Source of the DNA: Mesostigma viride
Lineage: Eukaryota > Streptophyta > Mesostigmatophyceae > Mesostigmatales > Mesostigmataceae
Assembly: GCA_009746045.1 (NCBI GenBank)
Contig: RPFO01002167.1
Coordinates: 1-56,120, forward strand
Direction: 5' to 3'
DNA length: 56,120 nt
The notes beneath the pieces are model-generated. The model made no database searches. It worked only from the letters and a program-made list of their open reading frames with translations, and was not told the origin of the DNA. A program made the translations under genes and the position numbers. Of this stretch, positions 33,373 to 44,402 are shown piece by piece (the stretch's first letter is position 1; every line of letters starts with the position of its first letter).

Positions 33373-35039
33373 GAATACAGTGACCAGACAGCGCTAACCC
33401 AGCCACATGACATTGACCACACAGTAAGTAAAAATGTTCATTTGTCTGTGCTGGGACTATCTCGGTGAGTCACCCTGTAAAACTGAGCATGGACATACCT
33501 GCGACCTGAATATGTTGGCAGATGAACGCTATTTCTTGGCAAAACCTACATATGATGGCTTCCTTAACTAGACATGACCCACCCTAAGAGACCGGCTACC
33601 GATTCCCTGGAGGGGTGCCAGTGCAGCACACCCTGTGGTAAGTGCTTTGACTGCGATGACTATCCAACAAGATCAACAAGCGTGTCAGGTGCCAGCGTTC
33701 TCACACAGGGAGTAATATTAGTGGAACAAGGTAACTACCGGGTGAGGTGCCAGCATGCCCGTGACAACAACCCCATGCCTTGGGAAGGAAACGAAAAGGC
33801 GGATAGAGTACACGTCACAACACTTGCACGGAAGTTGGTCTTTCGCAAATTAAGTTTATCATTACTGCGCATGATACATCCAGCAATTGCAGCGGCACTG
33901 CCGCACTCAGCGCGACACAATAAACACGGCACCCAACATGCACAGTGGGCAGGAAGGACCCTTCAACATGCAGGCGATGTGTCCAAAAAATTCGCAACGG
34001 ACGCTGCAAAGCAAAAGATTACGAAACAGAAAATGCAAAGCACGCTCCAGCCTGAAACCAACATTCTCCCGATTTCTGGCCTGCGCTGGTTGTCTCCTTG
34101 ATAAACTAAAAGGCAGGGACAGACCCCACCAATATTCCCTTGCCATGCACATGCTCAGCCCATCCATCCTACTTCTCCACCAAGCTGCTATTTTTGGTGA
34201 CGCTGGCTGGCCAAGCTCCATGGTATTCCAGTGCCCCTGTGCTACTCAATCAGCACCGCATGCAACAGCGCCAAACAAACGTATGTGCTAACGGGGATTA
34301 TCCAGGGAAACCGGTGATAGGGCAACTACAAGGGTAGAAGTTCTATGCAGGTCACGTGTATGTCGGATGCCAGTCAGGGTATTTTACACGCATCACCTAC
34401 AGAAAACAGACTCTGCAGCATCACACATGCATGGCCTAACGTGAGATCACATGTGGATATGGCAGCAGCCTTAAGGAAGTCTACACTTGGCGGCCGCGGT
34501 TAATCTGGCATCCAGATGACGTTAAAAGAGAGCGTACATAAACTTCATTGCAAATGGAATATGTGCTTATAAAGACAGGTGTGCTTATAAAGACAAAACA
34601 GGATGGCTTAAAAATGCGGAGGCATCAAAAAGTCCCTTCATCCTAATGAGCCTACCACAATCTATTCAAATTTGGCCTAATAATTGCATTCGTGGACTTT
34701 TACAGATGGCAACCTTTCGGCCCTTTTCTCCCCTTGCAGTCAGTTGCCAACGGCAATCAGATGGCCCTTTGAGCCACAAACATGGGGAATGGTCACCAAT
34801 AGGATGACAGGTTGATTTGTTGCCGTTGACATCCTCACAAATTGTTCCTCTATGACTCTCAACAAAAGCTGCGCCCGTCCAAGGGGCGACCACCCATGCA
34901 AGGATGGCTCCTTGAAAAGCCTCAAGGCAAAAACGTTTGTGTCGGATATCTACGGTACTTGCAGGCACAACAGCCAGTAACCGAAAATAAGAAGCGTGAC
35001 TTGTGGGAACAGTGTCCAATCTAATATATTCATCAATAC

Positions 35040-35792
35040 CTGGGCATATCCCTTGGACTTTGCATTCACTCTTTCCTCGAAGAATCGCAGATTTTTCACT
35101 TTCCCGAACTCGCTTAACGCCTTCTCAAGCTCGGCATCCGTCGTCCACCATTGAAGCTCGCCGACAAAGAGACTTATTTGGCCGTGCCGATCTGACGGTT
35201 GTGGCCCGTTCGCCTTTTCCGTCACAGCACGCTGCTGTTGATCCTTCTGCGGGGGTGGAGCGGGCGGGGAAGACGGACGCTTTTGTTGGGAGGTCTCATC
35301 CCTCCAAGTTTCATCCGGCCCGTGGGAATCCGGGCGATCCCGCGCTACACCATCACCTCCCTCATCCCGGTGACCTCTCAAACTAGTCTTCTTGGAATCG
35401 TCATCCAGCGTACTTTTGCCACCAGCTGGCCTTGTCCCGCCATCATCAGTGGACGTTTCCCCCCGAGGCTCATCTAAGCCGGTATGTGAATTCGACGGAT
35501 CCTCTCCCCTGGCAACCTCATCTGCATCCGGGGAGCGGTCAGGAATAATGTCAGCATCTGTGCCCGGCCCACTGTTATAGCCCACTTCAACATCTCCATA
35601 CAAATCTACCGCATCATCTTCTTCATTTTCGTCTTCGAAAACGTCTGCCCCATCGCTGTGGTAATCCCCGCCCTCCCTGCCCTCCTTCCCGGGAGACGCT
35701 GCCTGTTTATCGTCCTTTGGCGGCGCGTCCTCCACCCCACCCAAGCCAAACTCGACATCCTCTTCAAAATCGTCGTTGTCCATGGCTGCCAT
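35040..35792 (-). CDS. CFIm68/CPSF6-like RNA-binding protein, first exon
   Basis: A 753-nt minus-strand exon (251 codons, phase 0) starting ATGGCAGCCATGGAC and ending GCCCAG|GTATTG. It opens MAAMDNDDFEEDVEFGLGG, has an acidic, Ser/Asp/Glu-rich disordered region with PPAPPPQKDQQQ, then starts an RRM near residue 200. RNP2-like SLFVGELQWWTTDAELEKAL and FFEERVNAKSKGYAQ lead into RNP1. The LQWWTTD signature and the acidic N-terminus are typical of the large subunit of cleavage factor Im, which chooses poly(A) sites in the nucleus. The intron splits RNP1. I could not securely find the next exon at lower coordinates. Two ATGs (residues 1 and 4) could start translation. The frame stays open upstream, to about 36020, without a convincing start. 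Confidence 0.75.
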
Positions 35793-36838
35793 GGACCGTG
35801 CAGGGCCTAGCTCAAAGAAGAGCTCAGCAAACGTCTGCCTCACTGGTCGCAGAATCGATGGCGCATGGCGGACTAGGTACTGTAGGAAACAAAAAGTACA
35901 CAACACGGCAGCACTCAGCTCCAACGTGTACAAGCGGACAACATCCCTGTGCCAGGGTTTTCCAGGGTTATCTTCCCGCATCAAAACACCTGAAAAGCAC
36001 CTGGGAATCTCAGGGTTCACCAGTGAAGTTGAAGTTCTTTCAGGGTTCTTGTTTGGAAGATTCCGGCTGCCGCATCCCCCTGCTGCGCAATCTTGCGCAA
36101 TGCATACTGTACCTATCGTACTCTTGGCAACCCTCAGGGGGAATGAATAGCTCGCGATTTTCGTCCAGGACTGACGCGGTCTTCAGAAGGGGTCTACTGA
36201 CATCGCAAGACTTGGGAATGCCCCCGTCCTCCGTGGCACACTTCGGGCATCTGTTACATATGACTCGGCCGCCAACTATGACTCTGTCCGACCCCCAACT
36301 ATGGCTCGGCCGTCAGGCCGCCTGTGTGACTGTACACCTTGCTCCCGGAGAAGACGTGCTCGTGAACAACCGACAGCGTCAATGGGCACCCTCAGAAGTC
36401 AGAAACGACAGTCCACGTGCGGAGCTGGCACCGCCGTTGACAGTCCGAATTCGCGTAAAAAACTCCCGCCAGAACTGGACCCGAGCAACTGTCCTCATAT
36501 GGATGGTGCGTCGCCCGTGGCGGCGACCGGACTCGCGCGTCTCGCCATCGCTGACGGGGTCGTTCTTGTATACATTGCGTGATCGCCCGCGTTGATCAGA
36601 CGAGGTGCCGTCGGGTCCTTGTAGCCGTTTCAGCGAGGCAGTGATACATCTAGACCGCAGGTGAACAATCTCGTCCGAGGTTTTCTGACGGATGACTCAA
36701 CTCTCCCCTTCTTGCTCACGAAGCCTTGCTTGCCTGACTCTTCGCCATCTTCTGCCACTGCGTCGCCGTTGTCATGGCCCTTGCTCCACGACTCGCCCGC
36801 AGGTGCCGGTCAGACGACGTATCCCGACGACGTCGGCG
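35793..36838. other. Region between two divergent genes
   Basis: The CFIm68-like gene reads left and the EsV-1-7 gene reads right, so this kilobase probably holds both promoters and 5' UTRs. No TATA box is evident. Several overlapping GC-rich ORFs show no domain. Confidence 0.4.
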
Positions 36839-37264
36839 ATGGCACGCCGTCCCCGACAGTGTGCCCACCCAGGGTGCGACGTCCGCGCGAGCTTCGCCGG
36901 CGAGGGCGCGGTGGCCGCCGAGCTCTGTCTCAGGCACGCTCGCCCCGGCATGGTGCGGGTGGCGGGCAGGCCCCGTCTCATGCCCCGTCCCCGTTACGAT
37001 CACACGTACTGTGACCACCGTGGGTGCGCCCGCCGCCCAACCTTCCGCTATGTCGGCGCGGCGGTCGCCTCGTCCTGTGAGTGTCACAGGAGGACCGGCA
37101 TGGTGCGTGTGGCGGCCCCGCCCCGGCCCCAGCCCCCGCCCCTACGTTGCTTCCACGGAGGGTGCAATGTCCTCCCAACATTTGGCTATGACGGCGCGGC
37201 GCTTGCCCAGTACTGTGTGCAGCACGCTCGTCCCGGCATGGTGTACATTGGGGGCAGGGGGTGA
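36839..37264 (+). CDS. EsV-1-7 zinc-repeat protein, three repeats
   Basis: A 141-residue single-exon protein. Three tandem repeats follow the pattern C-x4-C-x16-C-x2-H: CAHPGC...CLRH, CDHRGC...CECH and CFHGGC...CVQH. The first and third end RPGMV and the second RTGMV. This is the EsV-1-7 motif, first named from a brown-algal virus and best known from the Ectocarpus developmental regulator IMMEDIATE UPRIGHT, with scattered members in other algal groups and oomycetes. Zinc binding is likely; the molecular role is unknown. The ATG at 36839 was chosen because the first repeat follows within a few residues. The frame is open from 36692, so a longer N-terminus is possible. TGTAA, a poly(A) signal used by many green algae, occurs about 220 bp past the stop (near 37488). 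Confidence 0.82.
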   Translation: MARRPRQCAHPGCDVRASFAGEGAVAAELCLRHARPGMVRVAGRPRLMPRPRYDHTYCDHRGCARRPTFRYVGAAVASSCECHRRTGMVRVAAPPRPQPPPLRCFHGGCNVLPTFGYDGAALAQYCVQHARPGMVYIGGRG

Positions 37265-38289
37265 TCCCACGCGGGTTATTTACTAGCGGCCCCTCCCACG
37301 CACATGCGTCCCCTCCAGACGGGAATGCGCGTGCGGGACGCAGATGCGCGCCGGGCGCGCATTCAGCCTAACAGAAAGCGTCACGGCGCGCAGGCAGTGC
37401 TGGTGTGCTGGACATGTAACCTAGTGCAGTCTTCGGCAAGCGGTCGGCGCATTGGCGAGATGCACGCGGCGCCGCCGCAGCGATAACTGTAACGTTATCT
37501 AAACCTGATGCGGCCAGGACGGGCTAGCACAGATATCGTTCCAACCGCCCATGCATGGCAGCCAGAGTGTGTGTGATTTCTTTTGCGATGAATAATCGCA
37601 TGCATCCAGGTCAAAGTTTGTCTCAATCCAGCACATGTGCATGAGGGAAGGGTGTGTACCAGGGGCAGGCATTCTACGTGGCAGGGTAGAGAGAGCTGTC
37701 GTAAAGAAGGTGGCTAGCTGGGCCACACGAAGTGTATAAGACATGGCTATCCTTGGCCCCTGACGTGGGCCGGGCCCCGTGATGTCAGACGCCGCAAGGC
37801 CCGCACCTTCAAGGAACCGCTAGCGGGGGGGCACGGGGGGGGGGGGGGGGGCCTAGGCCTCTCCGTGCTTTGGATGCGGAGGATGGACAAGGCCCATTGT
37901 GGACGAGGCCATGACGTGAGACAACTTTGGATGCTTGCCTCCCTACGGGAACGATTTATTTAATCCACCAATTTTGATTTACGTAGCGCTGACAGCATAT
38001 GATTGTTTCTACGAGGAAAATATCTATACACGACGCACTTGGTTCGGAGAGCTTTTATTTTACACGACTACGTCCGGACGGGCTTGACATGCTCTTTCAA
38101 TCAGCCGGCAATTGCCGGACTTCTTTTGGCACCTCCCCAGCAACTGAGCCTCATACACGGCCAGAAACAAGCCCAAAGGTATAGACCCACTAGCGCGGCC
38201 ACGCAAGCCATCAGGCTCATGCCATGTAACGAGCGTGGTAAACCACGACCACGGCCGCCAGCCCATTTCAAGCGGTACCGCTGGCCCAC
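37265..38289. other. No gene recognised
   Basis: Contains a 17-G run near 37835 and short ORFs of random composition. Nothing else is visible. Confidence 0.45.
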
Positions 38290-38934
38290 CCCATCATACT
38301 AGCCAGGCTCGCGTGGGTTGTTGGTGGCTCTCGTATGTGCGGTTATACACCCGCGGCCATCTTGCCCGCACAGACCAGGTCAATACCGGGGGCGCCCTGC
38401 CGGGGGGGCTTGAGACGGGCCAACCAGGTAGACACCTCATCCTATGGCAGGGTCCACTTGCCCCGTCGCAACCCACTGGCAAACTTGCGCGCGATGGGCA
38501 CCGGCGCGGCGCGACCCGGACCTATACGACACAATTGCTTGAAAAATGCAAGGGCTTGCGGGATTATCCGTACTCCGCGCCCGCATTATTGACAAGGAGA
38601 AATGGGCTGCCATCTGCGACAAGCGCTTTCCCGATGGGCATGCTCCTGTTTTCACCCCACGGGCCCCGCGGCCCGTCGCTGGCCAGTGAGGAAGTCCGCA
38701 GACCGGTGGAGGTTACTGGTCCTGAGGATAGCCGCTACACTATATACCGCCTCGTCTGCTGTTACAGTATAGGACAGCTCGGAGGAGGATTGCATCCCCA
38801 TCCAGTGCTTGAGGGCTGGGGGATGATGCAGACGATAATTTGTTTAAACAATTGGGTAATAATTTTACTAACGAGATTAGCATAGTACTCCGTGGCATGC
38901 CTTTGCGCATGACACGCAAGTACTTACTTACTTA
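38290..38934 (+). mobile_element. LINE 3' fragment, third copy
   Basis: Homologous to the fragments at 10.8 and 12.2 kb but longer at its 5' side. It includes RGHLARTDQVNTG (near 38353) before the shared KEKWAAICDK tail. It ends GCATGACACGCAAGTACTTACTTACTTACT, so the tail is TTAC-type. The reading frame is broken. No target duplication is obvious. Confidence 0.75.
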
Positions 38935-39329
38935 CTTACTGGCCGGCCCGCCCTCTGTTCATACCCAGACTGGAACCCAAATCCGAAAATACCCAACCGC
39001 ATACCCAGCCACATCCGGCAGACCAAGGCGGGCCTGGCGGTGTACTTGAAGGGGGGCGGCCATCTACGTCGGCCACAAGCCCTGGCACGCGACCCCCTCG
39101 ACCACCGCGGCCCCGGCGACTTCCGACGCCCCTGCCCAGGGGGGAAGACAGCACGAGTAGTGCAGAATAGTTCGACAGTGGCCTTGTACATGCCCGCATA
39201 CTGCGGGCACTGTACCAGCTGATGCCTAGCATTTTTAGTCATGTACATGTGTGCCTGTGATTAGCACCTGTCCAGATGATGTTAAAGGAGCGGTTCTGGG
39301 CAGGCGGACTGTCGATGGAGCTCTCACGG

Positions 39330-39476
39330 TCACATCACATGGTCGCGCTGAACCCGTTCACGAACGCGGAGGTGATTTAATAGGGGCACGTCGGCCGCGC
39401 GCAGGATGGAAGCGACGGCGTCCATCTGGCGGCGGACGCCCATGCGGCCATCGATGCGGAGGTTGAAGCGTGCAAA
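39330..39476 (-). CDS. Candidate terminal exon, function unknown
   Basis: On the minus strand, GCTCCCAG|TTTGCACGC opens a 147-nt phase-0 exon ending in a stop. It encodes FARFNLRIDGRMGVRRQMD followed by a Leu/Val-rich helix and DHVM. The composition is protein-like and the pyrimidine-poor acceptor is acceptable. No partner exon or family was recognised, and upstream sequence is low complexity. Confidence 0.3.
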   Translation of the reverse strand, partial: FARFNLRIDGRMGVRRQMDAVASILRAADVPLLNHLRVRERVQRDHVM

Positions 39477-40106
39477 CTGGGAGCGTGTGTGTGTGTGTAC
39501 GCGCGCGCATGTATGTATGTTTGTGAGTGCGTGCGTGCGTGGAAGGGGGGCCACGGGGGGGGGCAGTCGGGGACGAGGGCAGGTGGGAAGGTGGCAGGCG
39601 GGGGTGGAAGGGGGTGGACGGGGGCGATCAGGGGGGGGCAGCGTGCAGCGCAGGTGGCAGGCGAGTAACGTCAGTAGGGGAAATGGGCCATAGTACTGGG
39701 TGTTCGGCAGGTGGGACATGGACAACCGAATGTGAGGCAACCAGAACATTGGCTGGGCACATTATCCAGTACACACATCGAGCATCTAGGAATGTCCTTG
39801 GCGGCGTGTCACCAGGGGGGGGTGAAGTGCCCGAGGTGAGAACATGGCAGGTGAGGGCATCCGTGCAGTGGAGGGGGCATCCGATACATCGTGGAGCGGA
39901 GGGGGCATCCACGACGCCTGCAGTGGACGGAAGGAGCGGGGAGGGAAGACATAATGGCACGGGTGAAAATGCATCTGCACCAAGGGAAGGGACAGAAAAG
40001 ACAGAAAATACAGAAACCGACGTGCTAACCCCTCCCCCCCCCCCCCCCCCCCCTATACCCCGCAAACACAACACGGGAGCGCGCACACACTCAAACGGAC
40101 ACAAGC
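39477..40106. other. Low-complexity GC-rich stretch
   Basis: GT-rich, GGGG-rich and GGAGGGGGCATC-type short repeats, plus a 19-C run near 40040. The two long opposing ORFs that continue into the (CACACG)n tract are shadows. Confidence 0.6.
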
Positions 40107-40525
40107 ACGCACACACACACCACACACACGCGCGAACACAAACACAAACACGCACACACACACGCACACGCACACGCACACGCACACGCACACGCACACG
40201 CACACGCACACGCACACGCACACGCACACGCACACGCACACGCACACGCACACGCACACGCACACGCACACGCACACGCACACGCACGCGCACAAAGGCA
40301 CACACACGCACACGCACACGCACACGCACACGCACACGCACACGCACACGCACACGCACACGCACACGCACACGCACACGCACACGCACACGCACACGCA
40401 CACGCACACGCACACGCACACGCACACGCACACGCACACGCACACGCACACGCACACGCACGCGCACACGCACAAAGGCACACACACACGCACACGCACA
40501 CGCACGCGCACAAAGGCACACACAC
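40107..40525. repeat. (CACACG)n hexanucleotide microsatellite
   Basis: Nearly pure CACACG/CGCACA repeat broken by a few copies of CACGCGCACAAAGGCACACAC (near 40285, 40470 and 40505), which look like remnants of a larger unit. Confidence 0.96.
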
Positions 40526-40849
40526 CGAGAGATGGACACAAACTTAGAACAGACTCATGGCATTCAGCACACAGGCTGAGCATTTTGGGAAATGTCTGGG
40601 ACCTTTTGATGGGGCCACGGAACGACGGTAAGTCCCGTGTGTTTAAAACCCAACCCCGTGCCTGTGGTGGGGCTCGCCTTGCCATGAGCAGGCCACGGGA
40701 GCCTGCCTAGAGTACACGAAACACGTCGTGTCTGGCAAATAGTGCGCGGTCGGGGCTAGATAGAAAATACAAGGGGCGACAACAAGGGGGGTGATAGCAA
40801 GGGGGGACGCCTAGGGGTGGTTACATGGGGGGTGTTGACAAGGGGTAAT

Positions 40850-40856
40850 GGTGTGT

Positions 40857-40887
<31 letters not shown>

Positions 40888-40892
40888 GGGGC
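40850..40892. repeat. (GT)n followed by a ~20-base G run
   Basis: Simple repeat. It lies in a region of GGGGT-rich short repeats (40770-40930). Confidence 0.9.
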
Positions 40893-41695
40893 TAACAAGG
40901 GGTAATAACTAGAGATGATGGCAAGGGGGTTAAATAAACGGTGTTTTAAGAGGGACGATAGAAAAGGGGAATAGTATACTAGAACTGGCAAAATGCCGGA
41001 AACGGCCGTCAATTCACTTGGCAGATTTCCATCGTCGTGGTATGATGCCTGGCTCATAGTCGGTAATAGCAATCACATCGTATCAAGCACGAAGCTCTTT
41101 GGAAAACGCACTGCTCGCTAAAACTGCAACTCGGGTCATCCGCAGTCATGGCTTCCTCTCTGGCAATCACGACGTGTGGTGAGTTTTTATGAGGTGAAAC
41201 AGGGGTGAATAATATGGAATTCGGTCAGGCTGCCAGGTCTGCCACCACCAAAATCTCCGCCGTAATGTATGGCCTAGCCTCGTTTAGCTGGACAGGGATT
41301 GTGCTGGACTGCCTTTTCCTCGAGCACCCACTCGCCACCACTGGGCTTGGGGCACTGTGGCAAGCAGTTCCCAACTGCTCTGTTGACGACCGGGTTTGAA
41401 CCGAAAAGCAGGCAGCTATGGTGGGTGTCGTTACTCACTGAAGCATTTTGACGAGCATTTTGCTACTGGCGTGTGCCACAACCATCGGGCAAACTTCCCT
41501 TTCCTGGAACGCTTCGAAGAAATACCAAACACACGTGACTTACGTTGAAACACGCCAATGCAGCGCATGTTTAACACACACCCGATCGCACGATGCTTTC
41601 ATGGCACTCGCTCGTCTACTCGTTACGACGGACTCGGTTTTGTCAATTACTTGCATTGTTGCCCAGTGTAGACGCGGTTGACTCGGACCGTAAAG
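40893..41695. other. No gene recognised
   Basis: Mixed sequence before the 207-bp array. ORFs of up to about 80 codons lack protein-like features. Confidence 0.45.
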
Positions 41696-42587
41696 AAAAT
41701 TGTTCAACGTGCATAGTTCACGCCTTCACGGTCGTCGACAAGGCCGGGTTGTACAGCCCCTGCGGGCACTACAGATTCCGTACATCCGGCGGGGTCGATT
41801 ATGGATTCTGCCGTACCGTGCAGCGCGTCCTGCTTGGCTCCACCTGTACAGGAAGAGCCGACGTCGCCCACAGCGGCCCGGGCGACACGGCTGACACTTG
41901 CACGCCGACAAAGATTGTTCAACGCGCGTTGTTCACGGTCGTCCACAAGGCCTGGTTGTACAGACCCTGCAGGCATTACAGATTCCGTACACCCGGCGGG
42001 GTCGATTGTGGATTCTGCCGTACCGTGCAGCGCGTCCTGCTTGGCTCCACCTGTACAGGAAGAGCCGACATCGCCCACATCGGCCCGGGCGACACGGCTG
42101 ACATTTGCACACCGACAAAGATTGTTCAACGCTATGCGTTCACGGTCGTCGACAATGCCGGGTTGTACAACCCCTGCAGGCATTACAGATTCCGTACACC
42201 CGGCGGGGTCGATTGTGGATTCTACCGTACCGTGCAGCGCGTCCTGCTTGGCTCCACCTGTACAGGAAGAGCCGACGTCGCCCACAGCGGCCCGGGCGAC
42301 ACGGCTGACACTTGCACGCCGACAAAGATTGTTCAACGCTATGCGTTCACGGTCGTCGACAATGCCGGGTTGTACAACCCCTGCAGGCATTACAGATTCC
42401 GTACACCCGGCGGGGTCGATTGTGGATTCTACCGTACCGTACAGCGCGTCCTGCTTGGCTCGGAACGGCTTTCACAGGACAGACGTCGCCCACAGCGGCC
42501 CGGGCGACACGGCTGACATTTGCACACCGACAAAGATTGTTCAACGTGCGTTGTTCACGGTCGTCCATAAGGCCGGGTTGTACAACC
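41696..42587. repeat. 207-bp tandem array, first block
   Basis: Units begin at ATTGTTCAACG near 41699, 41914, 42121, 42328 and 42536, with spacing of 207-215. The unit contains TCGACAA, TTGTACAACCCCTGCAGG, CCGGCGGGGTCGAT, CCTGTACAGG and a GGCCCGGGC palindrome. Because 207 is divisible by three, several frames stay open on both strands, including one of 307 codons. Substitutions between units show no preference for third positions in any frame that I can see, so I treat it as non-coding. Confidence 0.9.
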
Positions 42588-43333
42588 AGGAGCGGTGACA
42601 TACAGCCATGCCATTTGGGGGCCCAATACCGCCACCGCCAGGTCGAAATGTCCGGCCCCCATATTGAACTCAGGGTCCAAGGCCAACCGCCGGAATGAAA
42701 CTTGCTGGCCCCCAGTATGCTAGCGCCCCCCTGGGGCGCCGCCACCGGTGCGCCGACAGCCGGCCCCCATATGCCCCCCCCCAATGCGCTGAATTCGTGT
42801 TCAGTGACCAGATCACACTTTGATCCGGGAGCAAAACGATTGGCTTTAAGTTACGAACAAAAAACGAAATTTTAGTATCTAAGTTCCGAAGCGCTTGCTG
42901 AATTTGCCCCCTTTCCAAGGCCCGCTGACAATACTTGAGAAATTCACCAATGAATGTTCGGTTTGAAACTGACCATGGATTGTTACTGGTGGATACAACT
43001 GGTGTTGCTCACGTCGGAAGCCCGGGGGCACTTTCCCCGCTGAAAGGTGTCCGCGGAAGCGTTTTGTAGCCAACGCGGAAGCGTGTGAAGACAACGCAGC
43101 AAGACCGCAACCTATCCACCCGCCGAAGTCCAAACACTGCAGACGAGCACTTGCCACGTGGCAAATCCCCTTTGGCAGTAGGCTCGCCATATGGGGGCCA
43201 TGACCACCCGCCGGCAGGCTATTTCAGCCGCAGCCCCTATATTTATATAGGGGCCGGACCAATGCAGCCACCGGCAGCCTTGGGGCCAGACCCTAGTACC
43301 CGTGAAATTTTGGCTGGGCATGTCACCCCTCCT
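42588..43333. mobile_element. 746-bp DNA transposon inserted in the 207-bp array
   Basis: The ends are AGGAGCGGTGACATAC..AGCCA and, inverted at the right, AGGAGGGGTGACATGCCCAGCCA. GTACAACC lies on both sides (42580-42587 and 43334-43341). The unoccupied site survives at about 43955, reading TTGTACAACCCCTGCATG, so the insertion and the 8-bp duplication are directly visible. An 8-bp duplication fits hAT-like elements, although position 7 is not A. The interior has several GGCCCCCATAT-type inverted motifs and CCCCTATATTTATATAGGGG, and no transposase. Confidence 0.88.
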
Positions 43334-44072
43334 GTACAACCCCTGCATGTGCCACAGATTCCGTACATCCGGCGGGGTCGATTATGGATTCTACCGTACC
43401 GTGCAGCGCGTCCTGCTTGGCTCCACCTGTACAGGAAGAGCCGACATCGCCCACATCGGCCCGGGCGACACGGCTGACATTTGCACACCGACAAAGATTG
43501 TTCAACGCTATGCGTTCACGGTCGTCGACAATGCCGGGTTGTACAACCCCTGCAGGCATTACAGATTCCGTACACCCGGCGGGGTCGATTGTGGATTCTA
43601 CCGTACCGTGCAGCGCGTCCTGCTTGGCTCCACCTGTACAGGAAGAGCCGACGTCGCCCACAGCGGCCCGGGCGACACGGCTGACACTTGCACGCCGACA
43701 AAGATTGTTCAACGCTATGCGTTCACGGTCGTCGACAATGCCGGGTTGTACAACCCCTGCAGGCATTACAGATTCCGTACACCCGGCGGGGTCGATTGTG
43801 GATTCTACCGTACCGTACAGCGCGTCCTGCTTGGCTCGGAACGGCTTTCACAGGACAGACGTCGCCCACAGCGGCCCGGGCGACACGGCTGACATTTGCA
43901 CACCGACAAAGATTGTTCAACGTGCGTTGTTCACGGTCGTCCATAAGGCCGGGTTGTACAACCCCTGCATGTGCCACAGATTCCGTACATCCGGCGGGGT
44001 CGATTATGGATTCTACCGTACCGTGCAGCGCGTCCTGCTTGGCTCGGAACGGCTTTCACAGGACATTAGAAC
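43334..44072. repeat. 207-bp tandem array, second block
   Basis: Continues the array after the transposon. The segment 43446 to about 43963 repeats 42070 to about 42587 essentially unchanged at an offset of 1376 bp, including the unusual last unit with GGAACGGCTTTCACAGGACAGACG. The block ends in CTTTCACAGGACATTAG. Confidence 0.9.
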
Positions 44073-44402
44073 TGGCCGGCGGCGGGCAGGGTAGACGCAG
44101 CCCATGTGTTGTGCTACGAGTACACTGCGCGGGGGGGGGGTGGCAAAGTCGGTTGTGGCTTGTGGGCGGTTCCGCTGGAGGCGATGGATTGCCAGCGCGC
44201 ATGATCGGATAATCGAGAGACATCGGCGGATTACTGAACTTAATCGCGTAGACAATCTTCCAACAAACGGGCAGGCAGCAGAGGCCAGCAGTCTGTACAC
44301 TATGTGCAATTGTGGCGCTATGCTGGTACCGTGTAGCAGGTGATTCGTCGCGGGCAACAAACGTGTGGTCGGATACTGCGTTGGTGCTTCAATAGGTACA
44401 AA

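Larger units (their letters stand above)
29755..34949. other. Long stretch with no convincing gene
   Basis: No open frame here shows a recognisable domain. The plus-strand ORF at 33574-34101 (175 codons) has no conserved motif and an ordinary mix of residues. The stretch holds the (AAGTCCC)n repeat and a 31-bp direct repeat. Its right part (about 33-35 kb) probably contains unrecognised downstream exons and introns of the minus-strand CFIm68-like gene. Confidence 0.4.

Noticed and set aside
33574-34101. 175-codon plus-strand ORF
   Set aside because: No conserved motif, no splice context and ordinary random composition; probably lies in the intronic or 3' region of the minus-strand CFIm68-like gene.
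34666-35019. Second exon of the CFIm68-like gene
   Set aside because: Neither minus-strand frame here continues the RRM consensus after KSKGYAQ, so I did not extend the model.
36692-37264. Endogenous viral origin of the EsV-1-7 gene
   Set aside because: The motif is shared with viruses, but no other viral gene is nearby and the neighbours are spliced host-type genes; transfer cannot be judged from this window.
39527-40685. 350-codon ORF with Thr-Arg repeats and opposing Val-Arg ORF
   Set aside because: Generated by the (CACACG)n tract; flanking parts show no domain.
41593-42598. 307-codon repeat ORF (TCTPTKIVQR repeats)
   Set aside because: The 207-bp unit is open in several frames on both strands and the variants show no codon bias; treated as a satellite.
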